From: Methylocapsa sp. D3K7 | Lineage (GTDB): Bacteria; Pseudomonadota; Alphaproteobacteria; Rhizobiales; Beijerinckiaceae | Assembly: GCF_029855125.1 (NCBI RefSeq) | Contig: NZ_CP123229.1 | Span: forward strand, 3,702,501-3,766,500 | Direction: 5' to 3' | DNA: 64,000 nt | Shown here: positions 17,141 to 25,729 of the stretch, one piece after another | Layout of the letters: each line of letters starts with the position of its first letter | Numbering within the stretch: position 1 is the first letter of the stretch | Position numbers and translations under genes: made by a program | Notes under the pieces: model-generated | What the model saw: the letters and a program-made list of their open reading frames with translations, nothing else | The model's database searches: none | What the model was told of the DNA's origin: nothing

Positions 17141-19671
17141 GCGGTTTCCATTCCTTGTGGCGCTTCGCGTGCCGTTAGCTTCACACCTTGAGAGGGAAAG
17201 ATGCAAGTCGCGCGGGTGCCTTTTCCCGCCGAAGAATCGATTTCAACACGGCCGCCATGCAGCTCGACAAAGGAGCGCACGATGGAAAGTCCAAGGCCGA
17301 CGCCGCGATGACGGGACCCGGCCGTGTAGGTTTTGAAGCGGTCGAAAACATGCTCAAGAGTTCCTTGCGGGATGCCGCTTCCCTCATCTTTAACGGTGAA
17401 CAGGATTTCATTCCCCTGCCGCGCCGCCGCAAGATCGATGGTATGGCCTGGCGACGAAAAGCCAATCGCGTTCGAGAGAAGGTTGAAGAGGATCTGCCGG
17501 ACGCGCTTGCCATCGGCGACGAAGGACCCCATTCCTTCCATTGCTGAAACCCGTAAGGTCAGCGATGATTCGCGGAGCCGGTCCTGGACGCCTTCCGCGG
17601 CCGCCCGCATGGTTTGTGCGATATCGACGTCCTCGAGCGACAATTCCATTGCATCCGCGTCGATCGATGCGAGATCGAGAATGTCGTTGATAATCGCAAG
17701 CAGCGCGGATGAGGATTGCATGACGTAGCCCGCGTATTCACGCTGCTTGGCGTTAAGCGGGCCGATCGCCGGATCGTCGAGAAGCTGGACAAAGCCGATG
17801 ATATTGGTCAGCGGCGACCGCAGCTCGTAAGAGACATGATGGACGAAGTCGTTGCGCAGCTTTTCCGCATCGCTCAATGCTTGGTTGCGATCGCTCAGCG
17901 CTTGATTGCGTTCCGTCAAGGCGCGTTCGACGCTCACGCTGGCAGTTGTATCGATGAAGGTGAGCAGAGTCGCACCGTCCGGCAGCGGCGCCGCGGCGCA
18001 ATCGAGCACCGACCCATCGCGGCGGACCAGCCGGCGTTCGAAACCGAGCCTTTGGTCCGGCAACCCTGCGATGGCGGTGCGGAGTGCCAGCCAGTCTGCT
18101 TCGTTGGAAAACAGCGGCCCGCAAAGCAAAGCCACCCTATCGATATGGGGCCGGTCGCCGAGATCGCTGGTCTCCAAGGCCCACATCTGTGCGAAGGCCG
18201 GATTGCACAATTTCAGACGCCCGTCGCTGCCAAACACTGCAACGCCTTCCTTCAACGTATCGAGCGTTTCGCTCTGCACGCGGATCGAGGCGTTGTATTC
18301 GGAAACCAGGCGATAGCGCTCTGTCGCGTCGTCGAAAAGATAGGTGAGGCCGCCTTGCGGGTTGGGGCTCATGACGGCCCGCAAGGTCCGTCCATCAGGC
18401 AAAAACCAGACCTGCTCTTCGGTGTCGAGCGATTGATAAGCAGCAAGCAGGTCTTCTTTCCAGGCACGGAAATCCGCCTGCTCGGGCAAAAGGCGAGCTG
18501 CCCGCAGGCGGTCCAGAATTTCCGAATCACTTGGTTTCTGATCGAGCCACGCTTGGTCGAGAGCCCAAAGCTGGCGATAGGCCGCATTGTGAAAAACCAA
18601 TTGCTTTGAGCCATCGAAAATGGCGACTGCCGTCGAAAGCTGGTCAAGCGTGCGCGCATGCGCATGTGCTTGTCGCTCGAGCGCGCCCTGGAGTGATTCG
18701 ATTTCTGATACATCGGCGGCGATTCCCGCTGAACCGGATCCTGCCAGGGTATCGACAATTTCAAGCATTCGACGCTCACCAGCAACGACGGCGGACGCGC
18801 GTCCGCGCCAGACGGCCCCAGCTACCCGCGAGGCGGCGATGGCTTCCCGTGCTGGGCTTTCAATGAGCTCGATGCCGCGTGAGACCGCAGTTTCCTGGTC
18901 CTTGGCTTCGACCGCGCGGGCATAGGCCGCGTTGACCCAACTCAATTTGCCGTCGCCGTCGCGGAGCCATGCGGGGTAGGGCGTTGCGTCGAGGAGCGTC
19001 CGCAGCGCCTCCAGGGGCCCGAGCGTCTGCGCCTGTAGGTCTTGAAGGCGGGCGGTTTCGCGGCGGGTGCCGGATATGTCCCGGATTCGCAGAACGGCGA
19101 CCCCCGCGATCGGCCGCCCCTCGATTTCAAGGTGCCGGCCGTCCAAGCTCGTGTCCGTCAAGTGGAACGATTGACCCGCAGCACGCAAGCGGGCCAAGGA
19201 TTTTTCGACGGTTTGCGCTTGCTCAGCGGGGAGCCAGCTGCCGAACGCCAGCAAGCGCTGGGCGCTCGCCCGATCCCCGGCAAGTTCGAGATCGCCTTCG
19301 ATTTCCGGCTCTTCTTCCTGGTCAGCCCAAGCGGCGATGACTTGATGTTCGGCGCCAAGCAAAATTTCGTAACGGTCAAGCTTGCAGCGCAAGGCCATAA
19401 GCTCACGATGTTGCGAAGCCACTTCGTTCATCCAGCGCCGTCGCTGGGACAGGTGCAGCGCCGCGACGAGCCCGGAGAAAATTGTCAGCCCGACAACCAG
19501 CGCCGTTTGCGCCGCGACCGAAGTGCCTTGCGGAGTGCCGGCCTGTGCCAGCGCCGGCGTGATGAAGCACGGGAGCGATCCAAATCCGGCCCAGAGCAGG
19601 GGCCATGTGCGGGTACGCTCTCGCGGACGCCGCGCAACTTTAAATCCTCGCCGATGCCCGCGGCTAGCCAT
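17137..19671 (-). CDS. divL: DivL-type PAS sensor pseudo-histidine kinase with Tyr in the H-box
   Basis: In Caulobacter, DivL is a polar sensor that reads DivK~P and controls CckA and so CtrA. This 844-residue protein has an N-terminal hydrophobic stretch, a second span near AAQTALVVGLTIFSGLVAAL, several PAS-like repeats (DTLKEGVAVFGSDGRLKLCN, DQLSTAVAIFDGSKQLVFHN), then a kinase core. The dimerisation helix reads FVHHVSYELRSPLTNIIGF: the phospho-acceptor His of ordinary kinases is Tyr (near residue 615), the DivL hallmark. The ATPase domain is intact (NLLSNAIGFSSPG, DEGSGIPQGTLEHVFDRF, GVGLGLSIVRSF). ATG 19671 follows GGAGGGGTA and is preferred to 19698. The stop overlaps tsaE-amgK by 4 bp. 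Confidence 0.88.
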   Translation of the reverse strand: MASRGHRRGFKVARRPRERTRTWPLLWAGFGSLPCFITPALAQAGTPQGTSVAAQTALVVGLTIFSGLVAALHLSQRRRWMNEVASQHRELMALRCKLDRYEILLGAEHQVIAAWADQEEEPEIEGDLELAGDRASAQRLLAFGSWLPAEQAQTVEKSLARLRAAGQSFHLTDTSLDGRHLEIEGRPIAGVAVLRIRDISGTRRETARLQDLQAQTLGPLEALRTLLDATPYPAWLRDGDGKLSWVNAAYARAVEAKDQETAVSRGIELIESPAREAIAASRVAGAVWRGRASAVVAGERRMLEIVDTLAGSGSAGIAADVSEIESLQGALERQAHAHARTLDQLSTAVAIFDGSKQLVFHNAAYRQLWALDQAWLDQKPSDSEILDRLRAARLLPEQADFRAWKEDLLAAYQSLDTEEQVWFLPDGRTLRAVMSPNPQGGLTYLFDDATERYRLVSEYNASIRVQSETLDTLKEGVAVFGSDGRLKLCNPAFAQMWALETSDLGDRPHIDRVALLCGPLFSNEADWLALRTAIAGLPDQRLGFERRLVRRDGSVLDCAAAPLPDGATLLTFIDTTASVSVERALTERNQALSDRNQALSDAEKLRNDFVHHVSYELRSPLTNIIGFVQLLDDPAIGPLNAKQREYAGYVMQSSSALLAIINDILDLASIDADAMELSLEDVDIAQTMRAAAEGVQDRLRESSLTLRVSAMEGMGSFVADGKRVRQILFNLLSNAIGFSSPGHTIDLAAARQGNEILFTVKDEGSGIPQGTLEHVFDRFKTYTAGSRHRGVGLGLSIVRSFVELHGGRVEIDSSAGKGTRATCIFPSQGVKLTAREAPQGMETA

Positions 19672-19890
19672 TACCCCTCCGGCCATTCTTTCGGCCACCC
19701 CTCGGAATCACCGAATCCTAGCGCCTATCGTTCAAATCAGCCAACTTTATGCAATCCTTCTCATTTTGCGAAAGGGCAGGGCGCTAATCGGCACGAAAGG
19801 TCAATAAGGAAGCTTTGCCGCAAAAAAGCCGCTCCCTGACGCACAGTCTTGCGTTCTTTCCACCGTTGCCATGGGCTCATCAAGCAGATG

Positions 19891-21123
19891 CGTATTGGAC
19901 AGCTTATTTATATCGTCGTAGCAGCGATCTGCTGGCCGGTGTCGATGGTTTCCGCGCTCGAGCAAGTAGCAGTCCCCGTCCAGGCGACGTCTTCCGCAAG
20001 CTTTCAAGCGTTTTTGCAAAGCCTTTGGCCGCTTGCCCAACAAAAGGGAATTTCGCGCACCACCTTTGACGCAGCGATTGCCGGACTCATTGCTGATCCC
20101 GCCTTAACCGCCGCGTCACCCCCGCAGGCGGAATTCGACAAGCCGCTCAAGACCTATCTTGGCGAAGCGGTCTCGGCCCGCCGCATCGCGGGCGGCCGGG
20201 ACGCGCTCCACAAATGGGGCGCCGAACTTGCAATGATCGATCACCGTTATGGCGTACCCGCTGCGATTGTCCTCGCGGCCTATGGCATCGAGACCGACTA
20301 TGGAAAGGCCAAGGGCGACAAAGACGTCATCAGGTCGCTCGCAACCTTGGCATATTTTCGCCAGGACCGGCCGGTCTTTCGCGACGAATTGATTGGCGCG
20401 CTGGTCATGCTCGACAAGCATGGCATTGCCCGCGCGGCGTTGAAAGGCTCCTGGGCAGGGGCCATGGGCGGTCCGCAGTTCCTCCCCTCGGCCTATCTGA
20501 AATATGCGGTGCGCTATCAGGGAGAAGGGCCGCCTGATATTTGGACCAATCCGCTCGACAGCCTCGGCTCGATCGCAAATTTTTTGTGTCAATCTGGCTG
20601 GCAGCCGGGTTTGCCCTGGGGGATGGAAGTCATTCTGCCCAAAAATTTCGAGTTTGCGTCGTTGCATCAAAGTTTTGGCGCCTTCGCGGGCGAGGGCGCG
20701 AAGAGCGCCAGCGGAGAGGCCTTTCCGCAAGGCGAAGCGACGTTGTTCCTGCCGTCCGGCGCGGCGGGTCCGGCTTTTCTGCTCTCCGCGAATTATTGGA
20801 TTCTCAAGGCCTATAACAATTCGGATTCCTATGCGCTTTCGCTGGCCCTGCTTGCCGATCGGATCAGCGGCAATCCTAGCCTCCGCGGGCATTGGCCGGA
20901 AGGCGAGGTGTTTCTCAGCCGGACACAGAAGGCGGAGATTCAACGCGCGCTTGAAAAACTCGGACTTTATCATGGGCAAATCGACGGCCGTTTCGGTCAG
21001 GCATCGCGCGACGCGATCCATAATTTCCAGATCAACTCCGGGGAGGTTCATGCCGACGGTTTCGCCACCCCGGACCTCTTGGCCCGTTTGGCGGTCAAGG
21101 CAAACGGCGGGGCTGGGCGCTGA
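19891..21123 (+). CDS. Lytic murein transglycosylase (MltB/SLT_2 family) with peptidoglycan-binding domain
   Basis: The enzyme cleaves the MurNAc-GlcNAc bond of peptidoglycan to form 1,6-anhydroMurNAc. An N-terminal hydrophobic signal (IGQLIYIVVAAICWPVSMVS) predicts export. The SLT_2 core follows, with the catalytic glutamate in AAYGIETDYGKAKG (about residue 134), RSLATLAYFRQDRPVF and SWAGAMGGPQFLPSAYLKYA. The last ~65 residues are a PG_binding_1 module (IQRALEKLGLYHGQIDGRFG). ATG 19891 is chosen because the signal peptide starts there; the longer TTG frame from 19849 has no ribosome binding site. It converges on the AraC gene with about 76 bp of overlap. Confidence 0.9.
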   Translation, partial: RIGQLIYIVVAAICWPVSMVSALEQVAVPVQATSSASFQAFLQSLWPLAQQKGISRTTFDAAIAGLIADPALTAASPPQAEFDKPLKTYLGEAVSARRIAGGRDALHKWGAELAMIDHRYGVPAAIVLAAYGIETDYGKAKGDKDVIRSLATLAYFRQDRPVFRDELIGALVMLDKHGIARAALKGSWAGAMGGPQFLPSAYLKYAVRYQGEGPPDIWTNPLDSLGSIANFLCQSGWQPGLPWGMEVILPKNFEFASLHQSFGAFAGEGAKSASGEAFPQGEATLFLPSGAAGPAFLLSANYWILKAYNNSDSYALSLALLADRISGNPSLRGHWPEGEVFLSRTQKAEIQRALEKLGLYHGQIDGRFGQASRDAIHNFQINSGEVHADGFATPDLLARLAVKANGGAGR

Positions 21124-22109
21124 TCAAAGGGCTGGCCATGTGATTGGCGGCGTCGATTCCAGGTGGACGGCGGCACCCCCACCATTTTCTTGAAAGCGCG
21201 GCTAAACGAGGCCTCGGATCCGTAGCCGATTTCAGCGGCAACCGTTGCGATGTTGGCGCCTCCGCTTAAAAGCCCTGCCGCCATCTGCATCCGCCAATGG
21301 GCGAGATAGTGCATCGGCGGCGAGCCGATGAGACTGGCGAACCGTTCCGCAAGAACCGAGCGAGATTGCCCCACGTCCTTGGCCAGTTCATCGATCGTCC
21401 AGCCGCGCGCCGGGTCAGCATGCATGAGCGACAACGCTTTGCCGACGAAGGGGTCGCGCAGGCCCGCCAGCCACCCGGCTCGTTCGGGCGGCAAGGCCTC
21501 AAGATGCCGGCGAATCACCTCGATGAACATCAGTTCGCTCAACCGGGCGAGGACACTTTCGCCGCCGGCGCGCTTGTCGGCAGATTCCATCACAGCGAAA
21601 CGCATGAACTGACCAAGCCAGGGTGCATCCCCGCCGCGTGAACCTCCAGACTTGATGACCGGCGGCAGATGATCGAGCAGGGGATTGAACGGCCGGGCAT
21701 CGCAGGCGAGATAGCCGCAAACGAGCTTTGCCGAGTAGGGCCCATCGCCGCCATAGTTGACAAAGAACGGCAATTGACTGCCTGCGATGGCATCGATTGC
21801 GTTCGGTCCCGCAGGATCGGCGCGCATACCGGGACTGCTCGCCAGAACATGCGGATCGCATTTGGTGAAGACGATGACTTCGCCGGCTTCGACCGTGATC
21901 GGGGCTTCGCCGATGATATTGGCAAAGCAGCGGCCCTCGGTGACGACATGATAGGCGATGAGATGCTCGGCACCTGGCAGAATCTTCGGCAGGATCATCT
22001 CGCGCGCTGGAGACTCGGCGACCCATGGCGCCTTGGCCGCGACGTCAAAGAAGGCCGCCCCGGTGAGCCGGACCGTTTTCAGCACTTCGGACAGCGCATC
22101 GGCACCCAT
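21048..22109 (-). CDS. AraC-family regulator with cupin-type sensor domain
   Basis: The C-terminal ~100 residues are an AraC/XylS DNA-binding domain with two helix-turn-helices: WTIDELAKDVGQSRSVLAERF and ANIATVAAEIGYGSEASFSR, ending FKKMVGVPPSTW. The N-terminal part (LTGAAFFDVAAKAPWVAES, HVVTEGRCFANI, VEAGEVIVFTKCDPHVL) is the cupin-like ligand domain of the AraC_binding_2/Cupin_6 group. ATG 22109 (MGADALSEVLKTVRLTG) is the family-like start, giving 353 residues; the frame is open to 22367. It is divergent from the methyltransferase gene, a likely target. Its 3' end overlaps that of the transglycosylase. Confidence 0.85.
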   Translation of the reverse strand: MGADALSEVLKTVRLTGAAFFDVAAKAPWVAESPAREMILPKILPGAEHLIAYHVVTEGRCFANIIGEAPITVEAGEVIVFTKCDPHVLASSPGMRADPAGPNAIDAIAGSQLPFFVNYGGDGPYSAKLVCGYLACDARPFNPLLDHLPPVIKSGGSRGGDAPWLGQFMRFAVMESADKRAGGESVLARLSELMFIEVIRRHLEALPPERAGWLAGLRDPFVGKALSLMHADPARGWTIDELAKDVGQSRSVLAERFASLIGSPPMHYLAHWRMQMAAGLLSGGANIATVAAEIGYGSEASFSRAFKKMVGVPPSTWNRRRQSHGQPFDQRPAPPFALTAKRAKRSGVAKPSA

Positions 22110-22351
22110 CGGCTTCTCTGAACTGGACCTTTGGCCATTCGGCCACACCGATGCCTCCCCAATCCCGGACGTGATGTCAAGCATTGCGGACGTTTGATCA
22201 TTCGCCTTCAGGCCCATTTGGCCTAGGAAGAGGCCACTTTGTAACAGCGCGATGACGGCGCCACGGAGGCGTTTTCGCATGGGTCTCGGCCATATGCGGC
22301 GTATCCCGGCAACCTCGCCGTCTCCCTGTTTGAAAAGGAAGGAAACGCACG

Positions 22352-23182
22352 ATGAATGTTCAAGCAACCGCCCCCGCCACCATTGATCTCGCCACGGTCA
22401 AGAGCCGCCAGCAGACTGCGTGGGGCTCCGGCGACTATGCCATCATTGGCGTCACGTTGCAGATTGTCGGCGAAACCCTCTGCGAGGCCGTCGATCTTCG
22501 CAGCAACCAGCATGTTCTCGATGTTGCTGCCGGCAACGGCAATGCAACGCTCGCCGCCGCCCGCCGGTTCGCCGATGTCGTGTCGACGGACTATGTCGGC
22601 GCGCTTCTCGATCGCGGGCGCGAACGTGCGAAAGCTGACCGGCTCGCTGCGACGTTTCAGGAGGCCGATGCGGAAGCTCTTCCCTTTGCCGATTCCAGCT
22701 TCGATGTGGTCCTTTCGACCTTCGGCGTCATGTTCGCGCCAAATCAGCAGCAGGCCGCCAACGAACTTATCCGCGTCTGCCGAAGGGGCGGCAAGATTGG
22801 CCTCGCCAATTGGACGCCGGAGAGTTTTATCGGCAAACTCTTTAAGACCATCGGCAAATATATTCCGCCAGCACCCGGCGTGACGTCGCCGGCGCTATGG
22901 GGTGACAAGGCTCATCTCAATATCTTGTTCGGGTCGCAGGGGACAGTCGCGGCGCAGAGCAAGGCCTTTGTCTTCCGCTACAAATCCCCCAATCATTGGC
23001 TCGAGATTTTCCGCGATTACTACGGCCCAATCGTCAAGGCGTTCGCGGCGATCGATCCGGAGGCACGCAAGGCGCTTGAGGCCGATATCCACGCTCTCCT
23101 CGACGCGTTTAACGTCGCCCGGGATGGCACGCTGGTCTTGCCGAGCGAATATCTCGAAGTGATCATCACCAAAAGAAGTTGA
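22352..23182 (+). CDS. Class I SAM-dependent methyltransferase (UbiE/COQ5-like)
   Basis: The 276-residue product has HVLDVAAGNGNATLAAA (motif I), FQEADAEALPFADSSFDVVL (motif II), FGVMFAPNQQQAANEL and RRGGKIGLANW, the usual order in UbiE-like methyltransferases. AAGGAAGGAAACGCACG before ATG 22352 is a strong ribosome binding site. The substrate is unknown. It is divergent from the AraC gene and 53 bp upstream of the DUF4242 gene, so the three may form one regulatory unit. Confidence 0.85.
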   Translation: MNVQATAPATIDLATVKSRQQTAWGSGDYAIIGVTLQIVGETLCEAVDLRSNQHVLDVAAGNGNATLAAARRFADVVSTDYVGALLDRGRERAKADRLAATFQEADAEALPFADSSFDVVLSTFGVMFAPNQQQAANELIRVCRRGGKIGLANWTPESFIGKLFKTIGKYIPPAPGVTSPALWGDKAHLNILFGSQGTVAAQSKAFVFRYKSPNHWLEIFRDYYGPIVKAFAAIDPEARKALEADIHALLDAFNVARDGTLVLPSEYLEVIITKRS

Positions 23183-23235
23183 TGCGAAGGCACGCTGCCC
23201 TCGCAGCCCGTCCCCAATCCAAAAGGAGATAAGTC

Positions 23236-23538
23236 ATGGACCTCTATGTCATTCGCCGTCCGAGCGCATGGGGAAATTTGAACGAACTCGAAGCCGCTGG
23301 CGCCAAATCGGCCAAGGTCGGTAATGAGGAGATGCCCGATCGCGTGCGTTGGATCCGCAGCTATGTTGTGAAGGAGTCCGACGGAAGGATCGGGACATTT
23401 TGCATCTACGAGGCAAAAGATCCCGAATCGATCCGTGAGCACGCCCGACGCGTCGGCATGCCCGGCGATCAGATTTTTCCGGTCGTCAAAACGGTGATCA
23501 TTCGTGAAGATCCAGCCGAGGCAAGCAATGCCGCTTGA
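23236..23538 (+). CDS. DUF4242-family small protein
   Basis: The 100-residue protein is of the DUF4242 ferredoxin-like-fold group (similar to a nickel-binding actinobacterial protein). The family pattern is visible in MDLYVIRRPSAWGNLNEL, RWIRSYVVKESDGRIGTFC and IYEAKDPESIREHARRVGMP. AAAAGGAGATAAGTC lies before the ATG, a strong ribosome binding site. The biochemical role is not established. It follows the methyltransferase closely and is probably co-transcribed. Confidence 0.8.
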   Translation: MDLYVIRRPSAWGNLNELEAAGAKSAKVGNEEMPDRVRWIRSYVVKESDGRIGTFCIYEAKDPESIREHARRVGMPGDQIFPVVKTVIIREDPAEASNAA

Positions 23539-23589
23539 GATCGGGCTGGCCAAACGCGTGGTGTTGGCGGCTCCCTTCTGACGAGTGAC

Positions 23590-23619
23590 GAGGCCGCCGG
23601 ACGCGCCACCGGCGGCCTC
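23590..23619 (+). terminator. Strong hairpin after the DUF4242 gene
   Basis: GAGGCCGCCGG (23590-23600) and CCGGCGGCCTC (23609-23619) form a perfect 11-bp GC-rich stem with an 8-nt loop, 51 bp after the stop codon. No T-run follows, so termination may need Rho, or the hairpin may only protect the transcript end. It separates this unit from the minCDE promoter. Confidence 0.5.
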
Positions 23620-23656
23620 ACTCATGCGGCACAAATTGAGACAGGCCGCCGTAACC

Positions 23657-23672
23657 TTAACCAGGTGTTAAC
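23657..23672 (+). promoter_or_regulatory. CtrA-type binding box upstream of minC
   Basis: TTAA-CCAGGTG-TTAAC matches the full CtrA recognition pattern TTAA-N7-TTAA(C) of alphaproteobacteria exactly. It lies 44-59 bp before the minC GTG. A TTAA half-site is also present at 23691-23694. In Brucella the minC region has been reported as a CtrA target, so cell-cycle control of minCDE is plausible. The match is direct; regulation is inferred. Confidence 0.65.
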
Positions 23673-23715
23673 CATACGTTGCGTAAATCGTTAAAAGCGA
23701 TTTAGAGGCGCACAC

Positions 23716-24513
23716 GTGACAACCGTTGCCAGTTCCCGTCATTCCATAAGATTTCATGGCCGCAGCTATCATGCGATGGTGCTGGCACCCGAGCCGCCCT
23801 TGGCAAATTGGCTCAGCGATCTTGATGCGTGGCTTGCCCGTTCGCCGGGGTTTTTCTTCGGGCGGCCCGTCGTGCTTGATCTCGCGGTTCTGCAGCCCGG
23901 CAAGCAAGGCGTCGCGGAACTTCTGCAAAATCTCGCCGAACGCAATATCAAAGTGATGGGCATCGAGGGGGCCGAGCCTTCCTGGCTCGACTTTGCGATG
24001 CCACCGCTGCTCTTGAGCGGGCGGCAGGCCAACAGCAGCCCCGGCGATCATCCTCCCGCCGTCGTGGAGACGCCTGCTCCCGCTCCTTTGTCCAGCACGG
24101 CTTCCGAATCCGCACCAGAGCCAGTTTCAGAGGAAGCTGGCGCAAGTACCGCGGATTTGGCTGCCGGTGCCGTTCCCCAGGCGCGGCACCCAAATTCCCT
24201 GCTGCTCGACAACCCGGTCCGCTCCGGCCAGTGCATTGTGCATCCAGAGGGTGATGTGATTGTCGTCGGATCGGTGGCTTCGGGCGCCGAGGTGATCGCC
24301 GGGGGCTCGATCCATATTTATGGAACGCTGCGGGGGAGAGCCATCGCCGGCTCCCGCGATTCCCGCGCCCGGATTTTCTGCCGCAAACTTGAAGCCGAGC
24401 TGCTGTCGATCGACGGCCTTTACATGGTCGCCGAGGACATGCCCGCGCACCTGCGCGGCCAGCCGATCCAGGTCTGGCTCGATGGTGATTCAATGGTGAT
24501 GGCTCAGGACTGA
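23716..24513 (+). CDS. minC: Septum site-determining protein MinC
   Basis: MinC inhibits FtsZ polymerisation away from mid-cell and is recruited to the membrane by MinD. The 265-residue protein has an N-terminal FtsZ-inhibitory domain (IRFHGRSYHAMVLAPEPPLA), an Ala/Pro/Ser-rich linker at about residues 105-155, and a C-terminal beta-helix with GDVIVVGSVASGAEVIAGGS and GRAIAGSRDSRARIFC, the MinD-binding face. Start is GTG 23716 with AGAGG 8 bp upstream. It heads the minCDE operon (21 bp to minD) and lies behind a CtrA-type box. Confidence 0.93.
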   Translation: MTTVASSRHSIRFHGRSYHAMVLAPEPPLANWLSDLDAWLARSPGFFFGRPVVLDLAVLQPGKQGVAELLQNLAERNIKVMGIEGAEPSWLDFAMPPLLLSGRQANSSPGDHPPAVVETPAPAPLSSTASESAPEPVSEEAGASTADLAAGAVPQARHPNSLLLDNPVRSGQCIVHPEGDVIVVGSVASGAEVIAGGSIHIYGTLRGRAIAGSRDSRARIFCRKLEAELLSIDGLYMVAEDMPAHLRGQPIQVWLDGDSMVMAQD

Positions 24514-24534
24514 GTCAAATTGGGAGTGTGGAAC

Positions 24535-25350
24535 ATGGCCAAGGTTCTGGTCGTTACATCTGGTAAAGGCGGCGTCGGCAAGACGACGTCCACCGCGGCT
24601 CTGGGCGCCGCGCTCGCGTCGAGCGGCAAAAATGTCGTGCTCATCGATTTCGATGTCGGGCTGCGCAACCTCGACCTTGTCATGGGCGCCGAGCGGCGCG
24701 TGGTTTACGATCTGATCAATGTTGTGCAGGGCGACGCCAAGCTCGCACAAGCCCTGATCCGCGACAAACGCCTGCCCACTCTTTCGCTGCTTCCCGCCTC
24801 GCAGACGCGCGATAAGGACGCTTTGACCGACGAAGGTGTTTCAAAAGTTATCGGCGAATTGAAGGAAAAATTCGATTGGGTGATCTGCGACAGTCCGGCC
24901 GGGATCGAACGGGGTGCCACCCTTGCCATGCGCCATGCCGATGTCGCGATCGTCGTCACCAACCCTGAAGTCTCCTCTGTTCGCGATTCCGATCGCATCA
25001 TCGGTCTTCTCGATTCCAAGACGGAAAGGGCAGAGAAAGGCGAACGTGTTGAAAAGCATCTCCTGCTCACCCGTTTCGATGCGGTGCGGGCTGGCCGTGG
25101 CGAAATGTTGAACGTCGCGGACGTTCTCGAAATCCTTTCCATCCCGCTTCTCGGCATTATCCCGGAGAGCAGTGAAGTGCTGCGCGCCTCCAACCTCGGA
25201 TCGCCGATCACCCTCAACAATCCCGCAAGCGCGGCGGCGCGGGCCTATTTCGAAGCGGCGCGGCGGCTGAATGGCGAGGCCCTTGACGTGATCGTTCCGA
25301 GCGACAGGAAGAGCCTGTTTGGCAAAATCTTCGGACGGAGGGCGGCATGA
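24535..25350 (+). CDS. minD: Septum site-determining ATPase MinD
   Basis: MinD is a ParA-family ATPase that binds the membrane as an ATP dimer and carries MinC. The deviant Walker A motif [19 protein letters not shown], switch [15 protein letters not shown] and [14 protein letters not shown] are all present. The last residues ([14 protein letters not shown]) are an amphipathic, basic membrane-targeting helix. ATG 24535 (MAKVLVVTS) is preferred to TTG 24520; GGGAG lies upstream. Length 271. The stop overlaps the minE start as ATGA. Confidence 0.96.
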   Translation: MAKVLVVTSGKGGVGKTTSTAALGAALASSGKNVVLIDFDVGLRNLDLVMGAERRVVYDLINVVQGDAKLAQALIRDKRLPTLSLLPASQTRDKDALTDEGVSKVIGELKEKFDWVICDSPAGIERGATLAMRHADVAIVVTNPEVSSVRDSDRIIGLLDSKTERAEKGERVEKHLLLTRFDAVRAGRGEMLNVADVLEILSIPLLGIIPESSEVLRASNLGSPITLNNPASAAARAYFEAARRLNGEALDVIVPSDRKSLFGKIFGRRAA

Positions 25351-25700
25351 GACTGATTAATTTTTTCAGGCGTCCGAACACCACGGCGCCGGTCGCGCGG
25401 GAGCGGCTTCAACTTCTCCTCGCGCATGAACGCGCGGTGTCCGGCAAGTCCGATCTGATCGCCATTCTTCAGGAAGAAATCATGGCGGTGATCGCCAAGC
25501 ATTTCCCAGTCGAGCAAGAAGGCATCAAGATCAAGATGGAGCGCGGCGAGGTGGTCTCGACGCTCGAAGTCGAGGTCGAGATTCCAACGCCCATGTGCCC
25601 AAGTTTCCCGTTGCCGCCAAAGCCGGTGGCAGCAGTGATCGAGCCAAGCGAGGCGGCTGCCTTTGAGGAGGAACAGGAATTGGCTCGAACGGGCAGCTAG
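25347..25700 (+). CDS. minE: Cell division topological specificity factor MinE
   Basis: MinE stimulates MinD ATPase and drives its redistribution. The N-terminus [20 protein letters not shown] is the membrane-binding and anti-MinCD segment, followed by [20 protein letters not shown] and the dimerisation strands. At 117 residues it is about 30 longer than the ~88-residue E. coli form; the extra tail ([20 protein letters not shown]) is Pro/Ala/Glu-rich and looks disordered. Translation is coupled to minD by a 4-bp overlap. Confidence 0.93.
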   Translation: MRLINFFRRPNTTAPVARERLQLLLAHERAVSGKSDLIAILQEEIMAVIAKHFPVEQEGIKIKMERGEVVSTLEVEVEIPTPMCPSFPLPPKPVAAVIEPSEAAAFEEEQELARTGS

Positions 25701-25713
25701 AACATCTTCAATT

Positions 25714-25729
25714 GAGAAGAAGCCTTCTC
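25714..25729. terminator. Small hairpin between minE and the convergent gene
   Basis: GAGAAG (25714-25719) and CTTCTC (25724-25729) form a 6-bp stem with a 4-nt loop exactly in the 29-bp gap between the convergent minE and transglutaminase-like genes. It is short and has no clear T-run; a bidirectional stop is possible. Confidence 0.35.
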
